DNA from: Myxococcales bacterium
GTDB lineage: Bacteria; Myxococcota_A; Bradymonadia; UBA7976; UBA1532
DNA: 64,000 bases
Direction: 5' to 3'
Assembly: GCA_020633555.1 (NCBI GenBank)
Contig: JACKDL010000001.1
Coordinates: forward strand, 1 to 64,000
A program made the translations under genes and the position numbers. Under the pieces are notes generated by a model. That model did no database searches, had not been told where the DNA came from, and was given only the letters and a program-made list of their open reading frames with translations. Positions 16,587-23,866 of this stretch are shown piece by piece (position 1 is the stretch's first letter; each line of letters starts with the position of its first letter).

Positions 16587-17399
16587 ATGGTACGCGCAAT
16601 GCGCATCCGTTACGCCAGAGGAGTGAGGGTCGGCGCGCTCACGGTCGACCCGACCGGGCGAGTGCCCGTGGCCTTCTGGACTCACCGCCCGGCTCGGCGA
16701 CCCGTGAGCGAGCAGACGCTGGCTGCGCTGCCCCTGGCGGGGCGGTGGCCGGGCGTGCTGGGCCTGCCCTACCACTACGGGGCCGTCGCGGCGGGCCAGC
16801 GGGTGGAGCTGCTGCCCACCGGCTATGGGGTTGGGGGCGCCGCGCTCCTCGTCACCCGGCGCGGCCAGCGGACCCTTGTGGTCGGGCCCACCACCGAAGC
16901 GCTCGAGGCCCGGCGGGCCGAGGATCTGGTGCTGTGCGCCCCCGCCGCCGTGCTCGCGCCGTTGCCCCACTGGCTGGCCGAGCTTGCGGCGGCCCGCCGA
17001 CCCACCCGGGTGAGCGTGCCGGACTCGGGGGCGGCCCACGTGTTGGTGCAGGCCCTGGAGGGGGCCGGGTTGCCATGGCGCGGCCCCCGGTGGCTGGGTG
17101 CGCCCACGCGGGGCGCGGCGATCCAGATTACGGTGGGGGGGCCGGGCCGACACCTCGACCTGCGCCCGCAAGCTCGGCTGGGCTGGCTGGTGGACTACGC
17201 CCTGGCGGTGGGTCCGCAGGCGGTCAGCGTCTATGGGCCCCGGGCCCACACCCTGGCCGACGGGCTGACCCGCGTGGGCCTGCCGGCCGCCGTGATCCAT
17301 GGGCCCCTGCAGCTCACCCTGGACGAGCCCCCGCTGCCCCGGCCGCGGCCGCGCCCCGAGGCGCCCCGCCGCACCGAGGGGCCCACCGAGCGCCGCTGA
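16587..17399 (+). CDS. Degenerate MBL-fold exonuclease-like protein
   Basis: A 270-residue protein (266 if the ATG at 16599 is used). The order of motifs resembles RNA/DNA-processing metallo-beta-lactamase proteins. RYARGVRVGALTVDP matches the first strand, and VPVAFWTHRPARRP sits where HAHADH should be. VELLPTGYGVGGAALLV sits where the GHxxGSA strand should be, followed by RTLVVGP. The metal ligands are lost (WTHRPA instead of SHAHADH; TGYGVGG instead of GHIPGS), so it is probably not a metallohydrolase. The C-terminus is Pro/Arg rich. It ends four bases before the PBP1A start. The fold assignment is a judgement by eye. Confidence 0.45.
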   Translation: MVRAMRIRYARGVRVGALTVDPTGRVPVAFWTHRPARRPVSEQTLAALPLAGRWPGVLGLPYHYGAVAAGQRVELLPTGYGVGGAALLVTRRGQRTLVVGPTTEALEARRAEDLVLCAPAAVLAPLPHWLAELAAARRPTRVSVPDSGAAHVLVQALEGAGLPWRGPRWLGAPTRGAAIQITVGGPGRHLDLRPQARLGWLVDYALAVGPQAVSVYGPRAHTLADGLTRVGLPAAVIHGPLQLTLDEPPLPRPRPRPEAPRRTEGPTERR

Positions 17400-17403
17400 G
17401 CCC

Positions 17404-19902
17404 TTGCCCGCGCGTCCACTGAGGATCGTCAACCGCCGCAAGGGCGGGGTGCTGCGCTGGCTGGTGCGGCTGGTGGTGCTGTTGGCGTTCGTGGCCCCTC
17501 AGGCGGCGGCGCTGGGCGCGCTGGGGCTCTACATCCACTTCAGCCGGGATCTGCCGCAGGTGCCCACCGTCGAGGCCTTCCGGCCCGCGCAGGGCAGCAC
17601 CCTGCACGCCGCGGACGGGCGCCTGCTGGGGCGCCTGGCCACCGAGCGTCGCGAGGTGGTGCCGCTGACGCGCATGCCGCCGACGCTGTTGCAGGCCTTC
17701 CTGGCGGCCGAGGACAAGCGGTTCTTCGAGCACGAGGGCGTGGACTGGCGGGCCACGGCGCGGGCCATGCTGGCCAACCTGCTGGCCAAGCGCACGGTGC
17801 AGGGGGCGTCCACCCTCACCCAGCAGCTCTGCAAGGATCTGGTGGGGCGGCAGAGGTCCTACGAGCGCAAGGCCCGCGAGGCCATCCTGGCCCGCCGCAC
17901 CGAGATGCGGCTGAGCAAGCTCGAGATCCTGTACCTGTACCTGAACCAGATCTACCTGGGGGCCGGTGCCTATGGGGTGCAGGCGGCGGCCAAGACCTAC
18001 TTCGGCCAGGACGTCAGCGCCCTGAGCCTGGCACAGGTGGCGCTGTTGGCGGGGCTGCCGCCCCAGCCCGGCCGGGTGAACCCCTTCCTGGATCTGCCCG
18101 CGAGCAAGGCTCGGCAGGCCTACGTCCTGGATCGGATGGTGGCCGAGGGCTTCATCACCCAGACCCAGGCCGACGCCGCGCGCCTGGCGGATCTGGCGTT
18201 GGTGCCCGAGCGTGAGCCCGTGTTCGACGAGGGCGTGCCGGGCTACGCCGAACACGGCCGGCGGGCGGTCCAGACGCGCTACGGCGAGGAAGCCGTGTAC
18301 CGCGGCGGGCTGCGCATCGAGCTGGCGGTGGACGCGGATCTGCAGCGGGCCGCCCAAGGCGCCCTGCAGCGGGGGCTGGAGGCCCTGGGGGAGCGCCAGG
18401 GCTTCGCGGGCCCCTTGGCGCGGCTGACGGCCGACCAGCGCGACGGCTTCCTGGCACAGGCGCAGGCCGCCTACGGTGGGCCGGCAGCGCTCGCCGCCGA
18501 TCGCCCCTTGCTGGCAGTGGTGACGGCCGTGGCGCGCCAACGGGTCGAGGCGCGCGTGGGCGCCCTGACCGTCGAGCTGCGTGAGCCGGGGTTGAGCTGG
18601 GCGAAGCCCTTCGATCCGTCGGCCAAGGGGAACCGAGGCCAGCTCAAGGACGCCACGGCCATCCTGCAGCCAGGCGACGTGATCTGGGTCCGCCCGGCGC
18701 CGCCCCCCGAGCCCCCGCGGCGGCGCCGCCGCGGCAAGGCGAAGGCGCCAGAGCCTGCGCCGACGCTGGCCCAGGCGCGGCTGGCCCAGCCCCCGCCCGT
18801 GGAGGGGGCGCTGGTGGCGATGGATCCCCGCACGGGCCGCGTGGCGGCCATGGTGGGGGGCTACGACTTCGACCGCAGCGAGTACAACCGGGCCTTCCAG
18901 GGCTGCCGGCAGCCGGGGTCGGTGTTCAAGCCCATCGTCTACAGCCTGGCGCTCGCCAACGGCTACACCCTGGCCACGCCCCTGGCGGACACGCCGATCA
19001 CCGTCTACGACCAAGGCGCCAGCTTCCTGTGGAAGCCCAAGAACTTTGGCGGGAACTTCCGCGGCGAGGTGCTGCTGCACGAGGCGCTGGCGCGGTCCAT
19101 GAACCTGCCGGCCATCCGTACGCTGATGTACGTGGGCGCCGAGCAGGCGGCCCGCTGGGCGCGCACCCTGGGGCTGACCACGCCCATGACCGCCTCGCCG
19201 GCGCTGGTGCTCGGCAGCTCGTGCGTCTACCCGTGGGACATGGTGCAGGCCTTCGCGACCTTCGCGGGGCGGGGGCGCGCGCCGCGGGCGCACTTTGTCA
19301 GCCGGGTGTTCGACCGCGACGGGCGCATCCTCGAGGACCGGACCCGCCCGGACGACCCGTGGGCGCCCACCGCTCTGCGGCTGGACGGGCTGCTGCGGGC
19401 GGCCTACGAGCCGCGCCCGCGGGTGGTGGATGAGGACACGGCCTACCTGATGCAGACGGCGCTGAAGGCCGTGGTGGACCAGGGCACCGCCACCGACGCC
19501 AAGGCCCTGGAGCGCCCCGCGGCGGGGAAGACGGGCACCACCGACGCCTTCGACGCCTGGTTCGTAGGGTTCACCGATCAGCTCGTCACCGGGGTCTGGG
19601 TGGGCAGCGATCGCAACCGGCGCCGGCTGGGCCGGGGCGAGACGGGCGGCAAGGTGGCGCTGCCCATCTGGGTGGACTTCATGGCCGGCGCCCACGCCGG
19701 GCTGCCGGTGGTGGACTTCACGGCCGCGCCGCCCCCCGGGATCCACTTCGTGCCCATCGACCCCGAGACTGGCCTGCTGGCGGCCGAGGGCGGCAAGGCC
19801 TTGAGTTTGCCGTTCAAGCGCGGTACGGAGCCCACCCGCGCCGCGACCCCGATCGGCACGTTCGACGCGGGCGAGGTCGACATGGTCGAAGGCAACTTCT
19901 GA
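17404..19902 (+). CDS. mrcA: Class A penicillin-binding protein 1A
   Basis: Bifunctional peptidoglycan synthase of about 832 residues anchored by one N-terminal helix (LVRLVVLLAFVAPQAAALGALGL). The GT51 transglycosylase domain shows EDKRFFEHEGVDW, QGASTLTQQL and the KLEILYLYLNQIYLG block. The transpeptidase domain has the SXXK serine in PGSVFKP, SMN, and KTGTTDAFDAWFVG. All catalytic motifs are intact. Between them lies a Pro/Arg/Lys-rich linker (PPRRRRRGKAKAP). The start is ambiguous: TTG 17404, or GTG 17449 with AAGG upstream, which would remove 15 basic residues. It follows the MBL-like gene by four bases and precedes tatB by 12. Confidence 0.93.
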   Translation: MPARPLRIVNRRKGGVLRWLVRLVVLLAFVAPQAAALGALGLYIHFSRDLPQVPTVEAFRPAQGSTLHAADGRLLGRLATERREVVPLTRMPPTLLQAFLAAEDKRFFEHEGVDWRATARAMLANLLAKRTVQGASTLTQQLCKDLVGRQRSYERKAREAILARRTEMRLSKLEILYLYLNQIYLGAGAYGVQAAAKTYFGQDVSALSLAQVALLAGLPPQPGRVNPFLDLPASKARQAYVLDRMVAEGFITQTQADAARLADLALVPEREPVFDEGVPGYAEHGRRAVQTRYGEEAVYRGGLRIELAVDADLQRAAQGALQRGLEALGERQGFAGPLARLTADQRDGFLAQAQAAYGGPAALAADRPLLAVVTAVARQRVEARVGALTVELREPGLSWAKPFDPSAKGNRGQLKDATAILQPGDVIWVRPAPPPEPPRRRRRGKAKAPEPAPTLAQARLAQPPPVEGALVAMDPRTGRVAAMVGGYDFDRSEYNRAFQGCRQPGSVFKPIVYSLALANGYTLATPLADTPITVYDQGASFLWKPKNFGGNFRGEVLLHEALARSMNLPAIRTLMYVGAEQAARWARTLGLTTPMTASPALVLGSSCVYPWDMVQAFATFAGRGRAPRAHFVSRVFDRDGRILEDRTRPDDPWAPTALRLDGLLRAAYEPRPRVVDEDTAYLMQTALKAVVDQGTATDAKALERPAAGKTGTTDAFDAWFVGFTDQLVTGVWVGSDRNRRRLGRGETGGKVALPIWVDFMAGAHAGLPVVDFTAAPPPGIHFVPIDPETGLLAAEGGKALSLPFKRGTEPTRAATPIGTFDAGEVDMVEGNF

Positions 19903-19914
19903 GGCACCGCGCGC

Positions 19915-20481
19915 ATGCTCCCGTTTGGCATCGGATTCAGCGAGATCGTCCTCATCGGCATCGTGTTGCTGCTGGTGGTGGGGCCGCACAAGCTGCCCGA
20001 CCTGGCCAAGACCCTGGGCAAGGGCCTGCGCGTGGTGCGCAAGGCCAGCACCGAGCTGCGCAACGCCATGGACTTCGACGAGGTCCGCGACGTGAAGCGT
20101 GAGCTCTACCGGCCGCTGACCGACTGGCGCGACGCCGAGCCCGAGGACGTGGTGGCCGAGCCGGTGAAGCCGGGCCGCACGCCGCAGGTCCGCTCAACCG
20201 AGATCGAGGACGCGGAGCTCGAGGCGCCGTCGGCCCCCGCGGCCGACGTGCCCCACGGCGAGCTGGCGGGGGCCAACGCCGCGCCTGCCGCCGGGGCCGA
20301 GGACGACGAGGACGCCGACGACCCGCCCTACACCGGCCCCCTGGCCCAGCACGATCCGCTGTATCACAAGCTGAAGGCCGAGCTGGAGCGGGCCAACGCC
20401 GACTACCAGCCCACGGCGGGCGACGCCGACGGTGCGCCCCCGCAGCCGGGTAAGCCCGAGGGCACCGATGGAAACGCGTGA
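19915..20481 (+). CDS. tatB: Sec-independent translocase protein TatB
   Basis: Twin-arginine translocase receptor subunit, 188 residues. The N-terminal helix FGIGFSEIVLIGIVLLLVVG is followed by the hinge PHKLPDLAKTLGKG and an amphipathic helix, as in TatA/TatB. The FSE position and the long acidic, Ala/Pro-rich tail favour TatB. It overlaps tatC by 14 bases. No tatA is seen here; it may be elsewhere, or this protein may serve both roles. The system would export the twin-arginine molybdoenzyme encoded at about 14 kb. Confidence 0.85.
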   Translation: MLPFGIGFSEIVLIGIVLLLVVGPHKLPDLAKTLGKGLRVVRKASTELRNAMDFDEVRDVKRELYRPLTDWRDAEPEDVVAEPVKPGRTPQVRSTEIEDAELEAPSAPAADVPHGELAGANAAPAAGAEDDEDADDPPYTGPLAQHDPLYHKLKAELERANADYQPTAGDADGAPPQPGKPEGTDGNA

Positions 20482-21352
20482 GGCCCGGGAGGCGGCGCGC
20501 GAGGCCGCCCGCGAGGCTGAACTCGAGGCGTCTCGGGCCCCCTTCATGGAGCACCTCGTCGAGCTGCGAAAGCGGCTCTGGTACGCCATCCTGGGGGTGA
20601 TCGGGGCCGCGCTGGTGTGCGGCCTGTTCTATGAGCGGCTGTACTTCTTCTTCACCGATCCGCTGTACGACACGCTCGAGAAGCTGCACCTGGACGTGGA
20701 GCTGAAGTTCCGCACGCTCACGGGCGCCTTCATGTTCCACTTCAAGACCGCCATCATCGGCGGCGTCTTCTTCGGCATCCCGGTGGTGCTCTATCAGGTC
20801 TGGCAGTTCGTGGCGCCGGGGCTGTACTCCACCGAACGCAAGATGGCGCTGCCCTTCGTGTTCCTGTCCAGCGCGTGCTTCATCGGGGGGGGGCTGTTCG
20901 CCTACTACCTGGTGCTGCCCCAGGCCTTCGAGTTCCTGCTGGACTTCAACATCGAGGGCGCGCGCCAGCTCAAGCCCGACCTCACCATCGAGGACTACCT
21001 GGGCTTCACCACCAAGCTGCTGCTGGCCTTTGGCCTCGTCTTCGAGATGCCCGTGGCCATCGGCTTCTTCTCGGCCATCGGCCTGGTGACCCACCGCGGC
21101 CTGATCCAATGGTGGCGCTGGGCGGTGGTCCTCGCCTTCGTGGTGGGCGCCCTGCTGACCCCGCCGGACTACATCACCCAGACCATGCTGGCGGTGCCGC
21201 TCATCGGGCTGTACGGCCTGAGCATTGGCATCTCGTACCTGATCACCACCCGCCGCGAGGCGAGCCAGCGGGACGACGACGAGCCGCCGGCCGACGGCGG
21301 ACCCGGCGGCGACGGGCCCGGCGCCGAGCCCCCCGCGGGCGAAGGGGCCTGA
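20468..21352 (+). CDS. tatC: Sec-independent translocase protein TatC
   Basis: Polytopic core of the Tat translocon, 294 residues with six transmembrane helices. The conserved FMEHLVELRKRL lies at the N-terminus, after an Ala/Glu/Arg-rich extension. VLYQVWQFVAPGLYSTERK and FGLVFEMPVAIGFFSAIGLV are family signatures. The ATG at 20468 overlaps the tatB end. The C-terminal tail is Asp/Pro/Gly rich (DDDEPPADGG). The stop is directly followed by the GTG of the FAD enzyme gene. Confidence 0.95.
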   Translation: METREAREAAREAAREAELEASRAPFMEHLVELRKRLWYAILGVIGAALVCGLFYERLYFFFTDPLYDTLEKLHLDVELKFRTLTGAFMFHFKTAIIGGVFFGIPVVLYQVWQFVAPGLYSTERKMALPFVFLSSACFIGGGLFAYYLVLPQAFEFLLDFNIEGARQLKPDLTIEDYLGFTTKLLLAFGLVFEMPVAIGFFSAIGLVTHRGLIQWWRWAVVLAFVVGALLTPPDYITQTMLAVPLIGLYGLSIGISYLITTRREASQRDDDEPPADGGPGGDGPGAEPPAGEGA

Positions 21353-22888
21353 GTGCAGGCCCTGGACCTGGTCCTGCACCCCGACGAGGCCGACGAGGCC
21401 GGCCTGCGCCGGGCCGTCGCCCGCGCGCTGGGGGTGAGCGAGGATCGCCTGACCGCGGTGCTGCCTCAGCGGCGCGTCATCGATGCGCGGCGAGGGCAGG
21501 TGCGGGTGCGCTATGCGGTGCACGCCTTCGTGGACGAGACGCCGCCCGCGCCACGCAACACCATGGATCTCCCTGATCTGAAAGGGGATCCCTCGGTGGT
21601 CATCGTGGGCGCCGGCCCCGCCGGGCTGTTCTGCGCCTGGCAGCTCGCCCGCCTGGGCGTGCGCAGCGTCCTGCTGGAGCGGGGCGCCGACGTGCGCGGC
21701 CGCCGGCCCGCGCTGGCGCGGCTGAACCGTGAGGGCGTGCTGGACCCCGAGAGCAACTACTGCTTCGGCGAGGGGGGCGCGGGCACCTTCAGCGACGGCA
21801 AGCTCTACACCCGCGCCACCAAGCGCGGGCCGGTGCTGGACGTGCTGGCGGCGCTGGTGGACTGCGGCGCCGATGCCCGCATCCTGTACGACGCGCGGCC
21901 GCACATCGGCACGAACAAGCTGCCCAAGGTGGTCATCGGCCTGCGCGAGCGCCTCATCGCGGCGGGCGTGGACGTCCGCTTCGGGGCCCGCGTGGACAGC
22001 CTGCTCACGGCGGGCGAGCGGGTGACCGGCGTCCGGCTGGCCGACGGCAGCACGCTGCCCGCCCAGGCGGTGGTGCTGGCCACCGGGCACAGCGCCCGCG
22101 ACGTGTACCGCATGTGCCACCGGCAGGGGGTGGCCCTGAGCGCCAAGCCCTTCGCCCTGGGCGTGCGGGTGGAGCACCCCCAGCCGATCATCGACCGCAT
22201 CCAGTACGGCAAGCTGGCCGGCCACCCCAACCTGGGCGCCGCCCCCTACAGCCTGAAGCGCACCGTCGAGGCGGTGGGCACCTTCAGCTTCTGCATGTGC
22301 CCTGGCGGGTTCATCGTGGCCGCCGCCACCGAGGCCGACGGGGTGGTGGTCAACGGCATGAGCCCCAGCACCCGCAACGGGCGCTTCGCCAACTCGGGGA
22401 TGGTGGTGGGCGTCGGGCCCGAGCTCTTCGGCGAGGGGCCGCTGGCGGGCCTGGCGTGGCAGGCCGAGGTGGAGCGCGCCGCGTTCCAGGCCGGTGGGGG
22501 CGCCTTCAAGGCGCCGGCCCAGCGCCTCACGGACTTCCTGGCCGGCCGCAGCAGCGCCGACCTGCCCGATTGCAGCTACCGGCCCGGGCTGACCCCCGTG
22601 GACCTGCGCGCCGTGCTGCCCAAGCCGGTGGCGCGGCACCTCGCCGACAGCCTGCGGTTCTTCGGCGAGCGGCGCATGCGGGGCTACACCACCCGCGAGG
22701 CGGTGCTGGTGGGCGTCGAGTCGCGCAGCTCGTCGCCCGTGCGCATCGAGCGCGACCCCGAGCGGCTCGAGAGCCCGACCCTGGCGGGGCTGTACCCGTC
22801 GGGCGAGGGGGCGGGGTTCGCGGGGGGGATCGTCAGCGCGGCCCTGGACGGCATGCGCATCGCCGAGGCCATCGTCCACGCCCGCTGA
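21353..22888 (+). CDS. FAD-dependent dehydrogenase, COG2509-like
   Basis: A 511-residue flavoprotein. A small N-terminal domain (about 1-75, RALGVSEDRLTAVLPQRRVID) precedes the dinucleotide-binding motif VVIVGAGPAGLFCAW. A block ESNYCFGEGGAGTFSDGKLYTR and FALGVRVEHPQ follow, typical of uncharacterised FAD-dependent dehydrogenases of the COG2509 type, and then a C-terminal GEGAGFAGGIVSAALDGMRIAEAI that closes the FAD site. The GTG at 21353 abuts the tatC stop, so it is likely co-transcribed with tatBC. The reaction is unknown for the family. Confidence 0.8.
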   Translation: MQALDLVLHPDEADEAGLRRAVARALGVSEDRLTAVLPQRRVIDARRGQVRVRYAVHAFVDETPPAPRNTMDLPDLKGDPSVVIVGAGPAGLFCAWQLARLGVRSVLLERGADVRGRRPALARLNREGVLDPESNYCFGEGGAGTFSDGKLYTRATKRGPVLDVLAALVDCGADARILYDARPHIGTNKLPKVVIGLRERLIAAGVDVRFGARVDSLLTAGERVTGVRLADGSTLPAQAVVLATGHSARDVYRMCHRQGVALSAKPFALGVRVEHPQPIIDRIQYGKLAGHPNLGAAPYSLKRTVEAVGTFSFCMCPGGFIVAAATEADGVVVNGMSPSTRNGRFANSGMVVGVGPELFGEGPLAGLAWQAEVERAAFQAGGGAFKAPAQRLTDFLAGRSSADLPDCSYRPGLTPVDLRAVLPKPVARHLADSLRFFGERRMRGYTTREAVLVGVESRSSSPVRIERDPERLESPTLAGLYPSGEGAGFAGGIVSAALDGMRIAEAIVHAR

Positions 22889-22898
22889 GCCGTCGCGG

Positions 22899-22936
22899 GT
22901 GGTTTGAAACCACTGAACGTCCGACCCCTTATTTTT
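22899..22936 (+). promoter_or_regulatory. Small hairpin and possible promoter before the structured RNA
   Basis: GTGGTTT-G-AAACCAC (22899-22913) is a perfect inverted repeat just after the FAD gene. The same stretch contains TTGAAA (22904), five of six matches to a -35 box, and an AT-rich TTATTTTT (22929-22936) about 19 bases farther. It could be a weak terminator of the tat transcript, a promoter for the RNA that follows, or both. Neither reading is strong on sequence alone. Confidence 0.3.
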
Positions 22937-23111
22937 CCCTGGCATCCGTCCGCGGGGGGCCGGCATCCTGATCCGTAGAGGGCGGTGCACTCCCGCCCGA
23001 GTCGGGCCCCGCACGGGGCGCGGCGACCGCGATCCGAGGATGCTGGCGGTCCTCGGGTGCGGCCACGCGGGGGGGCCGATTGGGCGGCCCCCTTGGTGCT
23101 TCACGCCGAAG

Positions 23112-23126
23112 GAAAGGAGGTGATCC
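23112..23126 (+). promoter_or_regulatory. Extended Shine-Dalgarno: 15-nt complement of the 16S rRNA 3' tail
   Basis: GAAAGGAGGTGATCC is the exact reverse complement of the conserved 3' end of bacterial 16S rRNA (GGATCACCTCCTTTC). Ordinary sites in this window match 4-7 bases. Here 15 match, and the GGAGG core is seven bases from a TTG codon. It could drive extreme initiation on the tiny ORF, trap ribosomes, or pair with the anti-Shine-Dalgarno tail for another purpose. Confidence 0.65.
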
Positions 23127-23127
23127 G

Positions 23128-23172
23128 TTGGGCGATTCGAATCATGTGGTGAGTGAGGTCGCAGCGTCCTGA
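23128..23172 (+). CDS. Candidate 14-residue small ORF
   Basis: TTG start, 14 codons and TGA stop, encoding (M)GDSNHVVSEVAAS. The only evidence for translation is its near-ideal ribosome site (15-nt anti-Shine-Dalgarno match, spacer of seven) and its placement inside a structured, terminator-bounded transcript. Codons 3-6 lie over the palindrome GATTCGAATC (23134-23143). It has no membrane segment and no run of one amino acid, so it is not a classical amino-acid attenuator peptide. It could be a regulatory leader peptide, a ribosome-stalling peptide or a genuine microprotein. Confidence 0.4.
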   Translation: MGDSNHVVSEVAAS

Positions 23173-23308
23173 CGCGCGGACCGGGATTCGACCTTCGGGT
23201 CACTCCGCCGGCCGAGCTGGGTCAGCAGGACCGTCCCAGAGCGACCGAGCGCGCACGCGGCGCCACACCGCGATAGGCCCCGCCCAGGGCCGTGCGCGCG
23301 ACCCCTTG

Positions 23309-23350
23309 CAGCCCCGGCGCGGTCTTGGCCGCCCGGGGCTGTTTCGTTTC
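23309..23350 (+). terminator. Strong intrinsic terminator
   Basis: CAGCCCCGG (23309-23317) pairs perfectly with CCGGGGCTG (23333-23341), with an inner GCGG/CCGC extension, followed by TTTCGTTTC. It ends the structured RNA and isolates it from the downstream gene at 23431, or acts as an attenuator for that gene. Confidence 0.8.
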
Positions 23351-23430
23351 AGGGGCCGGCGATCAGCCCACCGAACACCGCCGAGGCTGATCTCTGGTGC
23401 AGAGGCGGCGGGGCTGCCATCCTGGCGGCC

Positions 23431-23850
23431 ATGAAGGCCGACAAAGAGCCCACCACCACCCACGCCGAGAGCACCCAGGCCCACGATGAGGCGCTGGATG
23501 ACGCCACCCTCGACCAGATCGCGGCGGAGCGCGCGGTGCTCTTGAAGGGGCTGCTGCCCGTCACCAGCCCGGCCTACCAGGCGGAGATGGTGCTGCGGGC
23601 CAACGGCGTCGAGGTGCCCCAGGCGGTGCTGGCCGAGGTCGAGGAGTTCGAGGTGGACCATGCCGGGCAGTTCCAGCTCGTGCTCCGCCGTGAGGTGAGC
23701 GTCGGCGGCTTGACGTTCGAGCGGGTGATCCGGGGGCAGGGCGGCGCCCAGCGGCTGGAGCAGCTCAGCGGGGTGCGGGATGGGGCAGGGCCGGTGCGCA
23801 CCCTGAAGGCGCGCCGCGACGGCGGGCTGGCCCGAGAAGACCGGGCCTGA
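23431..23850 (+). CDS. Hypothetical 139-residue acidic protein
   Basis: A soluble protein with no signal or membrane segment. The N-terminus is Thr/Glu/Asp rich (KADKEPTTTHAESTQ) and leads into a helical stretch (DATLDQIAAERAVLLKGLLP) and a short alpha/beta region (VLAEVEEFEVDHAGQFQLVLRREVSVGGLTFERVI). I recognise no family. It lies 80 bases after the strong terminator and converges on the recombinase gene, whose stop is 16 bases away. If the terminator is conditional, this gene would be the regulated target. Confidence 0.55.
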   Translation: MKADKEPTTTHAESTQAHDEALDDATLDQIAAERAVLLKGLLPVTSPAYQAEMVLRANGVEVPQAVLAEVEEFEVDHAGQFQLVLRREVSVGGLTFERVIRGQGGAQRLEQLSGVRDGAGPVRTLKARRDGGLAREDRA

Positions 23851-23866
23851 GCCCGTCCGGCGGCGG

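Larger units (their letters stand above)
22960..23350 (+). ncRNA. Candidate structured RNA or leader with embedded short ORF
   Basis: This 390-base stretch lies in the only long gene-free gap (22889-23430) and is full of mutually consistent helices. P1 pairs 22960-22969 with 23037-23046 (10 bp, one G-U) and closes two hairpins, 22980-22985/22993-22998 and 23006-23011/23014-23019, the latter extended by GTCG/CGAC at 23001 and 23024. Then come GGGGGCC/GGCCCCC (23071-23077/23086-23092), a UUCG-tetraloop hairpin (23190-23201), CTGGG/CCCAG (23217-23221/23235-23239), a 9-bp stem 23249-23257/23291-23299 and a strong terminator. Between them sits a ribosome site with a 14-codon ORF. High GC makes chance pairing common, so covariation is needed. 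It matches no riboswitch, tmRNA, 6S, SRP or RNase P RNA that I know. Confidence 0.5.

Noticed and set aside
23112..23201. Possible 16S rRNA or tmRNA fragment, from the AAAGGAGGTGATCC match and a GGATTCGAC motif
   Set aside because: The 16S-like match is only the 15-nt tail, in the complementary sense, with no rRNA beside it. No tRNA-like acceptor, CCA end or ALAA-type tag is present.
19952..23203. Minus-strand open frame of over 1000 codons across tatBC and the FAD gene
   Set aside because: Its sequence is low-complexity His/Gly/Ala/Arg, while the plus strand encodes clear TatB, TatC and an FAD enzyme.
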